This document shows positions 56,901-61,920 of a stretch of 64,000 nt of DNA, piece after piece. A model generated the notes under the pieces. The model did no database searches and was not told the DNA's origin. It saw only the letters and a list, made by a program, of their open reading frames with translations. A program made the translations under genes and the position numbers. Numbering within the stretch: the stretch's first letter is position 1; the number at the start of each line of letters is the position of its first letter. Source of the DNA: Listronotus oregonensis (Eukaryota; Arthropoda; Insecta; Coleoptera; Curculionidae); assembly GCA_019359885.1 (NCBI GenBank), contig JAHBCN010001273.1, positions 83,834-147,833 of the forward strand, in the 5' to 3' direction.

Positions 56901-59455
56901 CTTTTATATTATATTCAAAAATTGCAAAATTTTCAGATGCCTCAAAAATAATTTTTGCAAAAAAAATTGGGAATTTAAAAATTCATGGGTCAGATTAGTG
57001 CCATTACCCTTTAGCCAGGTGTACAATTTTGTGTTTGAATATTATAAAAGGACCATACAATACCATACAAGGGTTTATAGTGCCCTAAATTAAGATGACC
57101 AATCATCCTCCTTTAAAGAGAACAGTCCTTTTGTTATGAAATCTGTCCATTCTTAAAAAGTGCTTTTTACCTGTCCTCCTTTTCTATATTTTAAAACAAA
57201 TCTGTTAATCTCTTTATTCAGACATTCCAGGCGAACTGTTACGCGTTATGTGACTGTATATTTTTTATCAAAAGAAATGCCTGATATTAAAATTGATGAC
57301 AATTGGTTTTAAAGAAGTTAGAAGCTTGAATATATATTTAAATTCTGATAAATTAGAACAATGGGAAAATTAAAATGTTAAACTTGATAAAACATGGGTG
57401 AAAATATTTAACCATAGGTCTGTTTGTTATTCAGAAATAGAGTACACTTTTTTACACTTTTTTTGTGGACTAGGTATTAGAAACACCTCATGTTAAAAAT
57501 AACCACACTCCATAAAAAACCTACTTATTCCAGTTTAATTTATGTTTAATATATGAAATAGTGGTATTTGTTTAGAACCGCGGCCCCACCCATTTTTGGC
57601 CATAAAAAATCGAAAAATAGAGATACTGACATGTTTTTTTTTTCATTTTGTTCTATTCTACGGCGGATTTACAAATATTTTTAAAAAAATCAAATCAAAT
57701 TTTTTTTGGTGTTAATTTTATTTTGAAAATAAAAAAAGGGTGTTTCAGTTTTTCGGTAATAAAATGCATCCATTTAAGTTTAGCAATTTCTAGTGATTTG
57801 TTTTATATTCTAGGCTAGGTGACAAATTATTTTGAAAAAATAAAATAAAATAAAAAAAATCAAAAATATCAATTTTTTGATTTTTTAAATATTTTTTTCA
57901 TTTTTTTAAATAATTATTAATGAACTTGCAGAATAAAATTATTTATTAACTCTTTAAGGTTGATATTCTAGCTGTAGCCATACAATTTATCATGAAGAAT
58001 AATGTTTGTCCCAAAATTACCAATATATTGTTGGAAAATGATCCATTAACAAAAATATTTGGTAATTGCCTCCTCTCCGATTTTGACCAAATTTGGATAC
58101 TATGGGAGTTTTTTAAGGCTCTGATTAAGAATCTGAAAAAATATTTTCTTGGCAACGTTTTGTTTTCTTGATATTCATCATCAAAGTTGAGAATCAAACT
58201 AACCTCATTTGCACTATATTCCCCCTTCTTTTTGTACACAATTCTTGATTTTTACACCAAAGTGGCACACAATATTTTAAAAACACCTCTTTTATTTTTA
58301 TTTATTTTACACCCTTTTTTCATTAAAATGCGAACTTTCAAGTTCAAAAGCAGCAGCCATATTTGCTTATAAAATCCCTACTGTATACATGGTTGCGGCC
58401 ACATTGCAGAGCGGCGTGTGAAAGTGGAGGTTTGCAATTAAATGGAAAAAAAGTGCAAAATAAATATAAAAACAAGTTTTTAAAAGGTGTTTGTGAAATA
58501 TTGTGTGCCAATTTAGTGTAAAACTCAAGTATTCTGTGCCAAAAGAAGGAGGAATAGTGTATATAAAGTTAGTTTAAATTTTAAGTTTAATGATGAATAT
58601 CTCGAAAACGAAACATTGCCAAAAAAATATTTTTTCAGATTCATGATCGTTTTTTTTTAATCCTAGGATTAAAAGTAGCACTTTTAATCGTATGATTTAA
58701 AAAACGATTTTTGAATAACTAAATGTATTAATTTTCTCTCTCTCGGTTGGAGAAAAATAGTATATATCATACGGACTAAAAGTGCTTATTTTTACTCACA
58801 ATTCTGAGAGTAAAAATAAAAAATGCACTTTTAATCCTTATAATATACTATTTAATTAAATAACTAAAATGAATGTCAGCATAATAGGTGTATTGTGGTC
58901 TGAATAAAAAGATTTATTTATTTAGGTTGTACTTTTTTCTTAAATTTTTTGGTCCTTCTTTTTATTGTAAAAAAATTGGTTACTTTACTTAATTAAATAC
59001 CTACTCTAAAATATCTAACAGCTCTTCTAGTAGTGATATAAGAACATGGCTGATGAGAGGTTAATACTGAGCATTACCTCCTTGCCACAACAATTATTAT
59101 TTAGAAAAAATAATTTGAAGGTGTTGTAAGGAAACTACCTCAAATCAGGTGGTGAATGCATTTAATTAAATAAAAATATCTCAAAGCAATTTACTCAATC
59201 CAAATGTTAAAGACATATTATTTAATTTAATGCTTTTTGAAAATTGCATCCTTACAGAACTGATAATTAACAAAAATATTTACTTAAGTGAGTACCTGCT
59301 TACCTCTGAAAGAATTTTCTTTTCCATACAGCATTATTATTACAGATTATTTCATAAAAGGTTTTGCACGTTAAAGATACATTGATAACATCTTTGAAAG
59401 ACAACAGAGGACACATAAGAAAATTTTCAATAATTTCTACGGGAAAATTTTCCAT
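17761..59455 (-). CDS. FBXO21: F-box protein FBXO21-type (F-box, SirB1-like, YccV domains)
   Basis: Best join on the minus strand: 59455-59304, 54827-54555, 52219-52003, 36466-36320, 35086-34882, 33649-33464, 29937-29746, 41069-40798 (the intact copy of exon 8; the colinear copy is 25670-25403) and 17954-17761. After allowing for one missing base in exon 5 this is 1839 bases, 612 residues, with every splice phase compatible; vertebrate FBXO21 is about 630. Known role: substrate receptor of an SCF (SKP1-CUL1-F-box) ubiquitin ligase. Domains: F-box about 1-45; a helical linker; a SirB1/transglutaminase-like core about 265-390 (GMAISLAIIFDAVGRRLGL and FPSHFLLR); YccV/HspQ-like about 475-545 (VGMVMHHILFGYRCVIFNWD to QPFYNVLVEDGSHRYVAQ). 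Exons 4-8 occur twice in the window, most likely as overlapping allelic contigs. Confidence 0.9.
19023..20025. mobile_element. Possible decayed hAT-like element
   Basis: TAGTGATGTAAATTTCCGTC at the left and ...CGTATTCTTACATACTA at the right resemble short inverted ends. The flanks GCAGGAGA and GTAGGGAGA are only loosely alike. Both ends carry several TATTCGGATTC-type strings, common as subterminal repeats in hAT elements. No coding sequence is recognised. Confidence 0.35.
20039..20074. repeat. Perfect 16 bp hairpin
   Basis: AGGCGTGTTAAACGGC, a 4-base loop (TGTC), then the exact complement. It is GC-richer than its surroundings. It may be the collapsed end pair of an excised element; no role is assigned. 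Confidence 0.7.
20390..20640. repeat. Degenerate TCTTGGGA-type repeat, block 1
   Basis: Many irregular copies of AAGTCTTTGG, TATCTTTGGG, ATATCTTGGGAAGTC and similar, about 10-20 bp apart. A second block of the same words is at 23995-24125. The two may be one array split by insertion of the 3.3 kb between them. Confidence 0.55.
22078..22531. mobile_element. Foldback element
   Basis: The arm beginning GATATGATT with CTATTTTACTTGCCAGAAGATCATTGCC pairs with GGCAATGATCCTCTAGCAAGTAAAATAG and AATCATAT at the right. The stem is about 65-90 bp, and a 300 bp AT-rich centre has no gene. Confidence 0.65.
23995..24125. repeat. Degenerate TCTTGGGA-type repeat, block 2
   Basis: Runs such as AGATCTTAGGAATTCTTGGG, AGTCTTTGGGAGTCTTGGG and ATATCTTGGGATATC, the same vocabulary as block 1. 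It ends just before the hAT derivative at 24168. Confidence 0.55.
24168..25344 (+). mobile_element. hAT deletion derivative
   Basis: The perfect inverted termini CAAGGGCGTCGATA and TATCGACGCCCTTG are flanked by a perfect 8 bp duplication CTTTGGGT (24160-24167, 25345-25352). It is 1177 bp, too short for a full hAT (2.5-4 kb); only the C-terminal end of the transposase is left. The right part recurs at 40397-40739, where it opens the sequence after the N gap. Confidence 0.88.
24424..24648 (+). pseudogene. hAT transposase C-terminal dimerisation domain remnant
   Basis: 74 codons: VASSERSFSALKRLKTWLRA, then MSQERLVGLALSHVNRDI. SxERxFSxLKxIKxxLR...xxRLxxLxLLxI is the hAT family C-terminal dimerisation motif. 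The DDE catalytic part and N-terminal zinc finger are missing, so it cannot transpose by itself. An overlapping frame at 24282 is a shadow. Confidence 0.85.
25403..25670 (-). pseudogene. FBXO21: FBXO21 exon 8, first copy, four 1-base deletions
   Basis: Same exon as 41069-40798 but 268 instead of 272 bp. Four single bases are missing: in GAAAGG near 25450, in AGAATATG near 25560, in AAACTTT near 25590 and in CCGG near 25614. Splice sites are retained. Four independent one-base losses, all repaired in the partner copy, look more like sequence error than pseudogenisation. Confidence 0.8.
26075..26132. repeat. Pair of CGCACTAGTGCG palindromes
   Basis: TTACCGCGCTAGTGCGGTAA (one mismatch) and the perfect palindrome ACCGCACTAGTGCGGT (26116-26131) lie about 20 bp apart. 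The wider region also pairs loosely (GCATAATG...TTATTAC with GTAATAAG...). It is conserved in the second copy near 41474-41533. Confidence 0.6.
26387..26896 (-). pseudogene. Crypton-type tyrosine recombinase, terminal exon
   Basis: 170 codons including TAA, opening after a TTTTGTTACAG acceptor as VGLIIGIVGVCRKPEM. Tyrosine recombinase landmarks in order: Arg in GVCRKPE (box I), HCFR in YTGHCFRRSFTSLLADSG (the HxxR box), GGWRSNSVAKGYID with Trp and the likely nucleophile Tyr. ADLLTVKRHGGWRS is typical of Crypton and Crypton-derived insect proteins. This exon itself is open, but the upstream exon (27631-27905) has a stop and a frame problem, and the partner copy lacks most of this exon. It lies in FBXO21 intron 7, on the same strand. 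Product: DNA strand-exchange enzyme of a mobile element. Confidence 0.82.
26929..27525. mobile_element. Foldback element inside the Crypton intron
   Basis: The arms of about 250 bp begin CTCCCCTCCGATTTTGACCA and end TGGTCAAAATCGGAGAG, including ACCAAATTTGGTATACGGGGG inverted on the right. A second copy is at 58066-58650. It sits wholly within the intron between the two Crypton exons. Open frames on its arms (26887-27099, 27355-27558) are products of the repeat. Confidence 0.8.
27631..27905 (-). pseudogene. Crypton-type recombinase, upstream exon (broken)
   Basis: Ends KGEIDEFLATANNGKFLLIK with a clean AAG|GTAAGA donor (27631), joining in phase to VGLIIGI of the next exon. Upstream reads NLDISKFAQLQALLKRKSEGY, then an in-frame TAG, then KKKKTLSKGE. 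DIxKFxxLxAxLKRKSEGYxxKKxxTLxxxEIxxFL is the N-terminal core-binding region of Crypton recombinases. The further upstream part needs another frame (SMLGAVIV in copy two). Both copies are disrupted. Confidence 0.75.
28440..28830. repeat. Half of the 3.4-4.0 kb foldback family
   Basis: GTGGGACACATTGTATATTTTT, CAGATCATTTTACGTCTAAA and CTTTCATAACATTACTAAATGCA match one arm and the interior of 3385-4035 in reverse orientation. It is non-coding. The same stretch recurs at about 42825-43190. Confidence 0.55.
29116..29443. mobile_element. pogo/Tigger-type MITE
   Basis: 328 bp bounded by TA on each side (29114-29115, 29444-29445), with termini CAGTAGAATCTCAGTAATCC and GGATTAGTGAGATTCTACTG. A CAGTAGAATCTC-like start and a TA target duplication fit the pogo/Tigger branch of Tc1/mariner. 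The second copy is at 43391-43715. Confidence 0.82.
29746..29937 (-). CDS. FBXO21: FBXO21 exon 7 (intact copy)
   Basis: 192 bp from a TTTTTTCAG acceptor to GG|GTAATT. The first A completes the Arg split with exon 6, then QAYSPSGRVTSLRSALELLQ and LVNLARLYMLHNFN, ending DVPEQAR plus GG, which joins C of exon 8. It is a helical, TPR-like stretch between the transglutaminase-like and YccV domains. The partner copy, 44010-44194, is 7 bp shorter and out of frame. Confidence 0.9.
30574..31687 (+). mobile_element. hAT deletion derivative 2
   Basis: The termini CAGTGGCGGCTC and GAGCCGCCACTG are a perfect 12 bp inverted repeat, flanked by a perfect 8 bp duplication GTGTCATA (30566-30573, 31688-31695). 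It is 1114 bp, with just inside each end GGTCAATGACCTCCC / GCTAATGACCTCCCC. It carries a single transposase remnant. The second copy is 44802-45875. It lies in FBXO21 intron 6. Confidence 0.9.
31056..31307 (+). pseudogene. hAT C-terminal dimerisation domain in derivative 2
   Basis: Reads LLTILGTLPMTTVESEGCFS, then TLNRIKTFLRNTMGEGRLSA and LAMLSIEKV: the VESERxFSxLxRIKxxLRxxMxxxRLxxLxxLxI pattern of hAT transposases. The frame is open from 30873, but the first 60 codons do not resemble the family. In the second copy (about 45270-45500) the same block is frameshifted. Confidence 0.82.
31925..32155 (+). pseudogene. Non-LTR reverse transcriptase fragment
   Basis: Plus-strand translation gives LNGLSINETKTQTL, a frame shift, then SVKFLGIYLDSRLIWERHAI and HLANILSRS. 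KFLGIYLDxxLxWxxHI is the conserved block downstream of the catalytic motif in jockey/CR1-type reverse transcriptases. It is truncated on both sides. The minus-strand frame at the same place is a shadow. The second copy is at about 46110-46325. Confidence 0.75.
32467..32507. repeat. AT-rich hairpin, 18 bp arms
   Basis: AAAATATAACCATATATA, a 5-base loop, then its exact complement. It recurs in the second copy near 46630-46670. It is a simple hairpin in intron 6; no function is inferred. Confidence 0.6.
32770..33345 (+). mobile_element. Non-LTR (RTE-like) 3' tail with about three degenerate modules
   Basis: Three successive modules of about 110-130 bp each start with CAAATTTTCATTCCTCCATT, CAAACTTCCATCTTATTTTAA or TAAACTTTCACACCTCATTC, followed by a short AACCCC..GGGG block. 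The end ATTTCATCTTCTTAGGTCAAGTAATTTTCGAGA resembles insect RTE-type 3' regions. A related copy on the opposite strand is 35855-36225. The assignment is by resemblance only. Confidence 0.5.
33464..33649 (-). CDS. FBXO21: FBXO21 exon 6 (intact copy)
   Basis: 186 bp from an AAATACAG acceptor to CTAG|GTAAGT. The A completes Arg with exon 5, then FCESQRPDGDWYYIDIFNGG, KILRHGLCPHSP and LEVLIRLANDLEHMA. FPSHFLLR (exon 5) joined to FCESQ...YIDIFNGGK is the SirB1/transglutaminase-like core seen in FBXO21. This exon is too interrupted by intron context to show as a stand-alone frame. The partner copy (47586-47764) has lost 7 bp net. Confidence 0.9.
34882..35086 (-). CDS. FBXO21: FBXO21 exon 5 (one base missing)
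   Basis: Phase 0 start after TTTTTTAG: VLFKDLDLKGYAHRGSPYNA, PDENDLYLNMVFA, then a frameshift at about 34988, where the partner copy has one more T (GTTGCAAAC versus GTGCAAAC). Restoring the frame gives the GMAISLAIIFDAVGRRLGLR block and PITFPSHFLL, ending AG|GTATGT. This is the most conserved SirB1-type segment. Because the partner lacks this lesion, a base-call error is likely. The coding length would be 206. Confidence 0.85.
35855..36225 (-). mobile_element. RTE-like tail, opposite orientation
   Basis: Read on the minus strand it contains AATGGCGTTTGTAAATCAGT, CGAATTTCGTATACAAGCTT and a TTTTAACCCATC block, parallel to AATGGCGTTTGTGAATGAGT and CGAATTTCTTATACAAATTT at about 32847-32890. It is the same repeat family. 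The 116-codon minus frame here is not a gene. The second copy is at about 51255-51640. Confidence 0.5.
36320..36466 (-). CDS. FBXO21: FBXO21 exon 4 (intact copy)
   Basis: 49 codons, phase 0 at both ends: VKDTLRRDRPDHPIFKATKQ, QFELWRAEMRP, CRKIIAAMVE, between TTTTAG and GAG|GTAAGT. It joins ELAEL of exon 3 and VLFKDL of exon 5. The partner, 51716-51854, is 139 bp with several indels and an altered acceptor. Confidence 0.88.
36909..37124 (-). CDS. SAP-domain N-terminal exon of the element (copy one)
   Basis: 71 codons from MAGNAELSPQLNHLLEKI. Residues 34-62 (CTQLKRWLKCHGRPQKGKRS, then ELIERL) match the SAP motif: LxxLKxxLxxxGLxxxGKKxxLIxRL, a small DNA-binding fold. The real exon probably splices onward before the stop. 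The product is likely the start of a transposon protein whose remaining exons are deleted here. In copy two (about 37575-37788) the Trp of LKRWL has become a stop. Confidence 0.65.
   Translation of the reverse strand: MAGNAELSPQLNHLLEKIVDGVSLIYNSVEAHNCTQLKRWLKCHGRPQKGKRSELIERLCIITSLLYKKYI
37575..37788 (-). pseudogene. SAP exon, copy two, stop-containing
   Basis: Same reading as 36909-37124, but TGG of LKRWL is TAG and other substitutions follow, so it is dead. The flanking sequence and termini are the same as in copy one. Confidence 0.65.
38500..39190 (-). pseudogene. Non-LTR reverse transcriptase fragment (jockey/CR1-like)
   Basis: On the minus strand: FPEGSSLSPLLYNIYCYDIY, a stop, HTYMLQFADDTALIAHAKS, TLTWFYQ, LHPNPTKSEFIIFYH and VKCLGIIIDNKLNFN. 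QGSSLSPLLYNIY and QFADDTALIA with FADD are the palm motifs (blocks B and C), and KCLGIIIDxxLxF is the later thumb-side block. Two in-frame stops show decay. It lies in contig sequence before the gap. Confidence 0.82.
39787..39990. mobile_element. Inverted CCAGCAC/GAAACGTC motif pair, possibly Penelope-like
   Basis: GGGTTGTTAGCCGTCGTCGA...TTCTTGACGTTTCGCCAGCAC (left) is mirrored by GTGCTGGCGAAAGATCAAGAA...CCGACGACGGC and CTAACAACCC (right, to about 39951). The TGCCAACCACT-GTGCTGGCGAAACGTC pattern followed by CTGATGATGGCCGCGAAAGC (39961-39980) resembles the hammerhead-like CUGANGA-stem-GAAA strings of Penelope-like elements. The function is an inference; no reverse transcriptase of that type is seen. 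Confidence 0.45.
40003..40368 (-). mobile_element. 3' end of a non-LTR element, cut by the gap
   Basis: Begins with a TTTA microsatellite (40003-40026; TAAA in element sense) and runs in the same sense as 7297-7790, sharing long strings such as ATACTAGTAACATACAATAGTTCCATTAAGTAAATACT in close form. The element's 5' part would lie to the right, beyond the N run. The sequence before the gap thus ends inside a dispersed repeat. Confidence 0.7.
40369..40385. other. Assembly gap (17 N)
   Basis: A run of N joins two contigs. The left one ends inside a retroelement tail and the right one begins inside the hAT derivative known from 24168-25344. The following 11.5 kb repeats 25003-36535. Confidence 0.97.
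40798..41069 (-). CDS. FBXO21: FBXO21 exon 8 (intact copy), YccV-like domain
   Basis: 272 bp from an AAAATAG acceptor to CAAG|GTAGGG. C completes Gly with GG of exon 7, then LVQMLRDYRPDPPEGPIEPV, PDVKFAVGMVMHHILFGYRC, VIFNWDSVCMA and QPFYNVLVEDGSHRYVAQ. (V)GxxxxHxxFGYRxVIxxWDxxC...YxVLVExxxxRYVAxEN is the YccV/HspQ (hemimethylated-DNA-binding) fold as found at the C-terminus of FBXO21. The frame continues past the donor into intron to 40703. The Met at 41059 is internal. Confidence 0.92.
41790..42290 (-). pseudogene. Crypton-type recombinase, truncated second copy
   Basis: Retains the 3' end (about 41790-41940: the SADLLTVKRHG region with Trp and Tyr boxes) fused directly to downstream intron and upstream exon sequence; about 985 bp present at 26546-27531 is absent, including the HxxR box and box I Arg. 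Upstream exon remains read SMLGAVIVQKE and KSEGYKRKN with frameshifts. It cannot encode an active recombinase. Confidence 0.75.
43391..43715. mobile_element. pogo-type MITE, second copy
   Basis: Counterpart of 29116-29443, with TA on both sides. The left terminus is CAGTAGAATTGGAATCC (altered) and the right is intact, ...GAGATTCTACTG. Internal indels and G-runs (near 43655) are probably sequence noise. Confidence 0.75.
44010..44194 (-). pseudogene. FBXO21: FBXO21 exon 7, second copy (frameshifted)
   Basis: Counterpart of 29746-29937, 7 bp shorter. Changes include GTTTTCCGGGGGGC for GTGTTCCAGTGGGGC, and missing bases in AACGTCCTTTGACTC and in the TCCACTGGGGCTG stretch. Acceptor and donor remain. 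Confidence 0.8.
44802..45875 (+). mobile_element. hAT deletion derivative 2, second copy
   Basis: Counterpart of 30574-31687 at the same place relative to FBXO21. The 8 bp duplication GTGTCATA is intact on the left (44794-44801) and reads GTGCATA on the right. The C-terminal domain remnant is disrupted. It shares its insertion site with the first copy, so it is one insertion seen twice. Confidence 0.82.
47586..47764 (-). pseudogene. FBXO21: FBXO21 exon 6, second copy (frameshifted)
   Basis: Counterpart of 33464-33649, 179 instead of 186 bp. Losses include TATG near the donor and bases in the CTTGGACTGTGTGGACATAATCC stretch. Confidence 0.78.
48190..48916. mobile_element. Foldback element inserted in the second copy only
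   Basis: Arms of about 220 bp: GGCCAAGTCGAAGTTTGTGT at the left, ACACAAACTTCAACTTGGCC at the right. The inner ends CACCATGATATACGGAGTGATCAACAAAGTGC and GCACTTTGTTGATCCCTCCGTATATCATGG also pair. The AT-rich centre is 48410-48685. It has no coding capacity; the 70-codon frame at 48547 crosses the arm. Confidence 0.8.
48917..49509. other. Unassigned inserted sequence beside the foldback
   Basis: With 48190-48916 this makes a 1.3 kb block absent from the first copy, where ATGGGG (34092) runs directly into AAATATTATACAG (34097). It may be the rest of a larger element; strings such as TTGACCCCGTATA and GATCACCCTGTACATC look like element ends. No domain is recognised. Confidence 0.5.
50307..50511 (-). 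pseudogene. FBXO21: FBXO21 exon 5, second copy (different frameshift)
   Basis: Retains the frame that is lost in the first copy (VFATKRGMAISLAIIFD), then breaks at about 50370, where ACTAACTGGTGTC replaces ACCAACTGCGTC, running into stops. The two copies are therefore broken at different sites. Confidence 0.82.
51716..51854 (-). pseudogene. FBXO21: FBXO21 exon 4, second copy (frameshifted)
   Basis: Counterpart of 36320-36466, 8 bp shorter. There are indels in TTCAGCCTACAACCC and in the GATGATCTGGATGATCTGGGCGTATCC stretch, and the acceptor TAG is changed to AAG. Exon 3 follows only about 150 bp upstream in transcript sense, so this copy is the one contiguous with exons 1-3. Confidence 0.78.
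52003..52219 (-). CDS. FBXO21: FBXO21 exon 3
   Basis: 217 bp: T completes Asn with AA of exon 2, then TPGNLTQIYFATKVLRYIRQ, IYLAREWEKFISLP, EIGAVIIAQWG and FDELAEL before a G|GTGGGT donor. LEIGAxIIxQW resembles the LEGAxYIxQY segment of FBXO21 proteins. Present once in the window. Confidence 0.88.
52680..52910 (-). mobile_element. tRNA-derived SINE
   Basis: On the minus strand, A box TAGCGTAGTGG (52892-52882) and B box GGTTCAATTCC (52849-52839), with tRNA-like spacing, followed by a body of about 150 bp. The presumed acceptor arms do not pair, so this is a Pol III-promoter SINE and not a functional tRNA gene. It lies in FBXO21 intron 2, on the same strand as the gene. Confidence 0.65.
52911..54554. 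other. FBXO21 intron 2, remaining part
   Basis: AT-rich. A TTTA repeat (about 52917-52937), and at about 53528 a single hAT-like end (AGGGATCGACCGATATGATT) with subterminal CCGATA repeats but no partner end seen. No gene is recognised. Confidence 0.45.
54555..54827 (-). CDS. FBXO21: FBXO21 exon 2
   Basis: 273 bp from a TTTATTTTAG acceptor to AAA|GTAAGT. G completes Arg with AG of exon 1, then WPKLRNKLGNAKISYYQELR, HVYKLKKQTREILESMAEKF and DSINVVPL. WPxLxxxYxxxxxxWYxELxxRxxxxxxVxxxLxxM is the region just after the F-box in FBXO21. Charged and helical. The frame running on to TAA at 54551 crosses the donor. Confidence 0.88.
55087..55944. mobile_element. Large foldback element, 858 bp
   Basis: Two arms of about 420 bp meet near 55516. 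Left: TTTTGAGATACAGGG...GGTGAAAATCG; right: ...CGGACAGTTTTCACC...CCCTGTATCTCAAAA. Pairing includes ACCACTTTAGATATTTTAAT / ATTAAAATATCCAAAGTGGT and AAGCAAAGTTGAT / ATCAACTTTGCTT. Several short frames on both strands are by-products. It lies in FBXO21 intron 1. Confidence 0.85.
55945..58065. other. FBXO21 intron 1, no gene recognised
   Basis: AT-rich with long A/T tracts (57640-57910 is almost pure A/T). Short frames only. Nothing recognisable. Confidence 0.45.
58066..58650. mobile_element. Foldback element, second copy of the 26929 family
   Basis: TCTCCGATTTTGACCAAATT on the left, AATATCTCGAAAACGAAAC and TTTTTTCAGATTCATGATCG on the right. It matches 26929-27525, though the outermost right arm is missing. 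In FBXO21 intron 1, followed by a small CACTTTTAATC hairpin cluster (58665-58850). Confidence 0.75.
59304..59455 (-). CDS. FBXO21: FBXO21 exon 1, F-box
   Basis: The start ATG (59455-59453, context AAAATGG) opens MENFPVEIIENFLMCPLLSF, KDVINVSLTCKTFYEIICNN and NAVWKRKF, ending CAGAG|GTAAGC. LPxEIIExIL...L...DxxxxSxTCKxFYxxxxxxxxWKxKF is a clear F-box, the SKP1-binding motif, at residues 1-47. It was found on the strand opposite a 60-codon chance frame. No upstream in-frame ATG is needed. Confidence 0.9.
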
Positions 59456-59808
59456 TTTCGGCAACCCGATTCAAAAATCTATGAAAACTAAAAAAATACA
59501 GGGAAGAAAAAAGAAAACACAAGAAAACAATAACATCAACACCTGATTTTGTTACGATTAGTTCCTCTTCTTTTTTTCAAGATAATTGATTCTTGATTTT
59601 GTTTTTTTGGGCTACTACGCGACAACTCGCCAGCTCTTTACTTTTTAGATAGAGCTTTCCCGGGCTTCGAAAATTTGGATGTCGGGCTCAAAGACCCCAG
59701 GAATTTCGATTTTTTCACAAAATTAAACTTTTTAAATGTCTTTTTTATCAATAAAAGGCACAATTAACGGTAATCAAACAAAGGTCTGGAACTGGTATTG
59801 CGTACAAC
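59456..59808 (-). promoter_or_regulatory. Presumed FBXO21 5' UTR and proximal promoter
   Basis: About 350 bp between the FBXO21 start codon and the hAT-like insertion at 59809. It is less AT-rich near 59610-59700 (GACAACTCGCCAGCTC, TTCCCGGGCTTCG). No TATA box or initiator can be called with confidence. Assignment is by position. Confidence 0.35.
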
Positions 59809-61920
59809 CAGAGCTGCCCAAGTACTCGAATACTTTTACTCGTATTTTGGTTACGGATAAAAAAACTACTCGTGACTTTTACTCATAAGTATTGTTAATT
59901 TCAAATACTTATTACTCGTACTTTCAAGTAAATTTAAATGTATTCGTAAAATTCTACTCGTAGTATACGAGTATATTTTTTTTATTGTCGGCTCGGTAAA
60001 AACCATTCGTTTATGTTCTTCACCGTGGAATATCGCGCGGCACCCGACAAAGAAATTTGCCGCTTGGCGGTGCGCTTTGACTCTTTGGCGGCGGGGCAGC
60101 CGCGCCGAAATCTTCAGAGGTTATCTAGAGATTCTGGGCATACACTTTCTTCCTGGAGCCACACGTTGGAATTCTTACTATGATTCCATTAAGAAAATTG
60201 TATTTTGGATATGTACTTAAGCCGGAGTCTCATGCGTCCGATTTCCGACCACCCGACGTACGAATTTTTTTAAAATTTTTTGTCGGAAAACTTGCATGTC
60301 TCATTGATCCGAATTTCGGTCCGATATCCAGTCAAAAGAAAAGAAAATAAGAGCATTTTAAAGGTCAACCTGTGAAACTGCAATGAAACAAAGAGGAAAC
60401 AATAACCTAACGGAACTAAAATAGTATTTAATGGAAGAAGAGAAAGTGGTTGTTGAGTATAAGGTAAATTGAGGTTAAAGTTAAAATTTTTTAAAGATTT
60501 TAAATTATAACTGTTTATTTTAATATTCAATATAAATTGAAATTACCCCAACAAAGTAAATAAAGTTAGGTTAGAAGACCAGAAAGAAACGTCCGACATC
60601 GTACAAAATTAAAATTAATTTAACTCCATCCGACGTCGGATAAAATGTTAAAATATTCGGATTGAAAATGGCGCCAAAATGTTCTGACCAATCACAATAC
60701 TTTCGGATGATCGGATCGTCGGAAATCGGACGCATGAGACTCCGGCTTTACTATTAGAACTGTAATGTATAATATTTTTTAAAAATTAAGACTTTATATT
60801 ACTTGTAAACAAAACAAACAGGCAAACAGATTACGTCACAAATACCGAATTGACATTTAAATTGGTTTATATGGGCTTAAATGGGATCGAGCACTTTTGT
60901 TATTTTTTCCCCCCCGCCCTTTTCCAAAAGGTTTAACATCAAAAAAAAAAATGGTGGTAAACCAAGCAAATATATTTATTGATATTAAAGAGAATGTAAA
61001 TGAAAACTCTGAAAAGTTGCTTGTGATTCTTTACATAATTTTTTTGATTTTGACCATTTGAAACACATAAAAGAAACGTTCCGGGGACAAGTTTTCCTCA
61101 GAATAAATCCATTTTTAAAAAGCAAAATTATTTAAAAAACCTAGCTGAATTAAAGTATTTAAGGTATATTAGTATCTGCAAAAAAAATGTTACGTTCTTG
61201 TTTTTTTTAAAAGTTGTGATATGTTTTTATTTTAGAAATAAATTTTATTTCAAGAAATTTTGTTTTTGGGTTTTTTTTACCTATACATAATATACATATA
61301 CCTACATATTATGCCTAAATATTTTATATGCATGTGTAAAAAAGTAAGTAATATCAAAGATAATACTACTATGAATAGATGGTTCTTTTAAAGGGGGGGT
61401 TTTGAATCAGTTCGAAGATATCAATGCTTCCGTAAATGCGAATAAAATTAAGTCGGTAACCCCCCCCCAGCGAAACAAACCGTGCGACCCCCCAAAAGTC
61501 TGTCGCTTGTACCACAGCTTGTCCCTTATTCGGAACACTAAGCGCGCGGGCCCAAAAATTTTTTTTCGCGTTTCATCCCCCCAAATTTAAAAAGCCCCAA
61601 AATTTTTAACTTTTTTCGGGATAAAAAAATTTTGGGACTCCCCGTTGCCCCATTTTAAAAAATTTGCAAAATTTATTTTTATAATTTTTTGGAAATTTTT
61701 TAAATTTAAAAAAAACTTTTTTAATTTTTTATTACTTTTTACATTTTTATTACATTTTAAATTTGAAAATATTCGTACTCTTTACCCGATTTTTAAATAC
61801 TACCCAACTGTAGGCTGCCTTTGTAAAATTACTTACAGAAAATACTTACAAATACATTTTATTGAGTACTGTACTCGTAGATCTCGAATACTTTTTTTTT
61901 TTCTCGTGAAACCCCTTCTG
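59809..61920. mobile_element. hAT-like element upstream of FBXO21, containing a MITE
   Basis: The left end CAGAGCTGCCCAAGTACTCG and the matching duplication CGTACAAC on both sides (59801-59808, 61921-61928) indicate an 8 bp target duplication. The right end is eroded (CTCGAATAC...CCCCTTCTG). Subterminal TACTCGTA repeats occur at both ends. GC-rich 60010-60120 (GGCGGTGCGCTTTGACTCTTTGGCGGCGGGG) is unassigned. 61380-61650 looks noisy. No transposase is recognised. Confidence 0.65.
60220..60747. mobile_element. Harbinger-like MITE, uninterrupted copy
   Basis: The termini AGCCGGAGTCTCATGCGTCC and GGACGCATGAGACTCCGGCT are perfect over 20 bp, flanked by TTA on both sides (60217-60219, 60748-60750). 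528 bp, non-coding. It is nested in the hAT-like element and is the reference for the split copy at 10475-12400. Confidence 0.85.
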
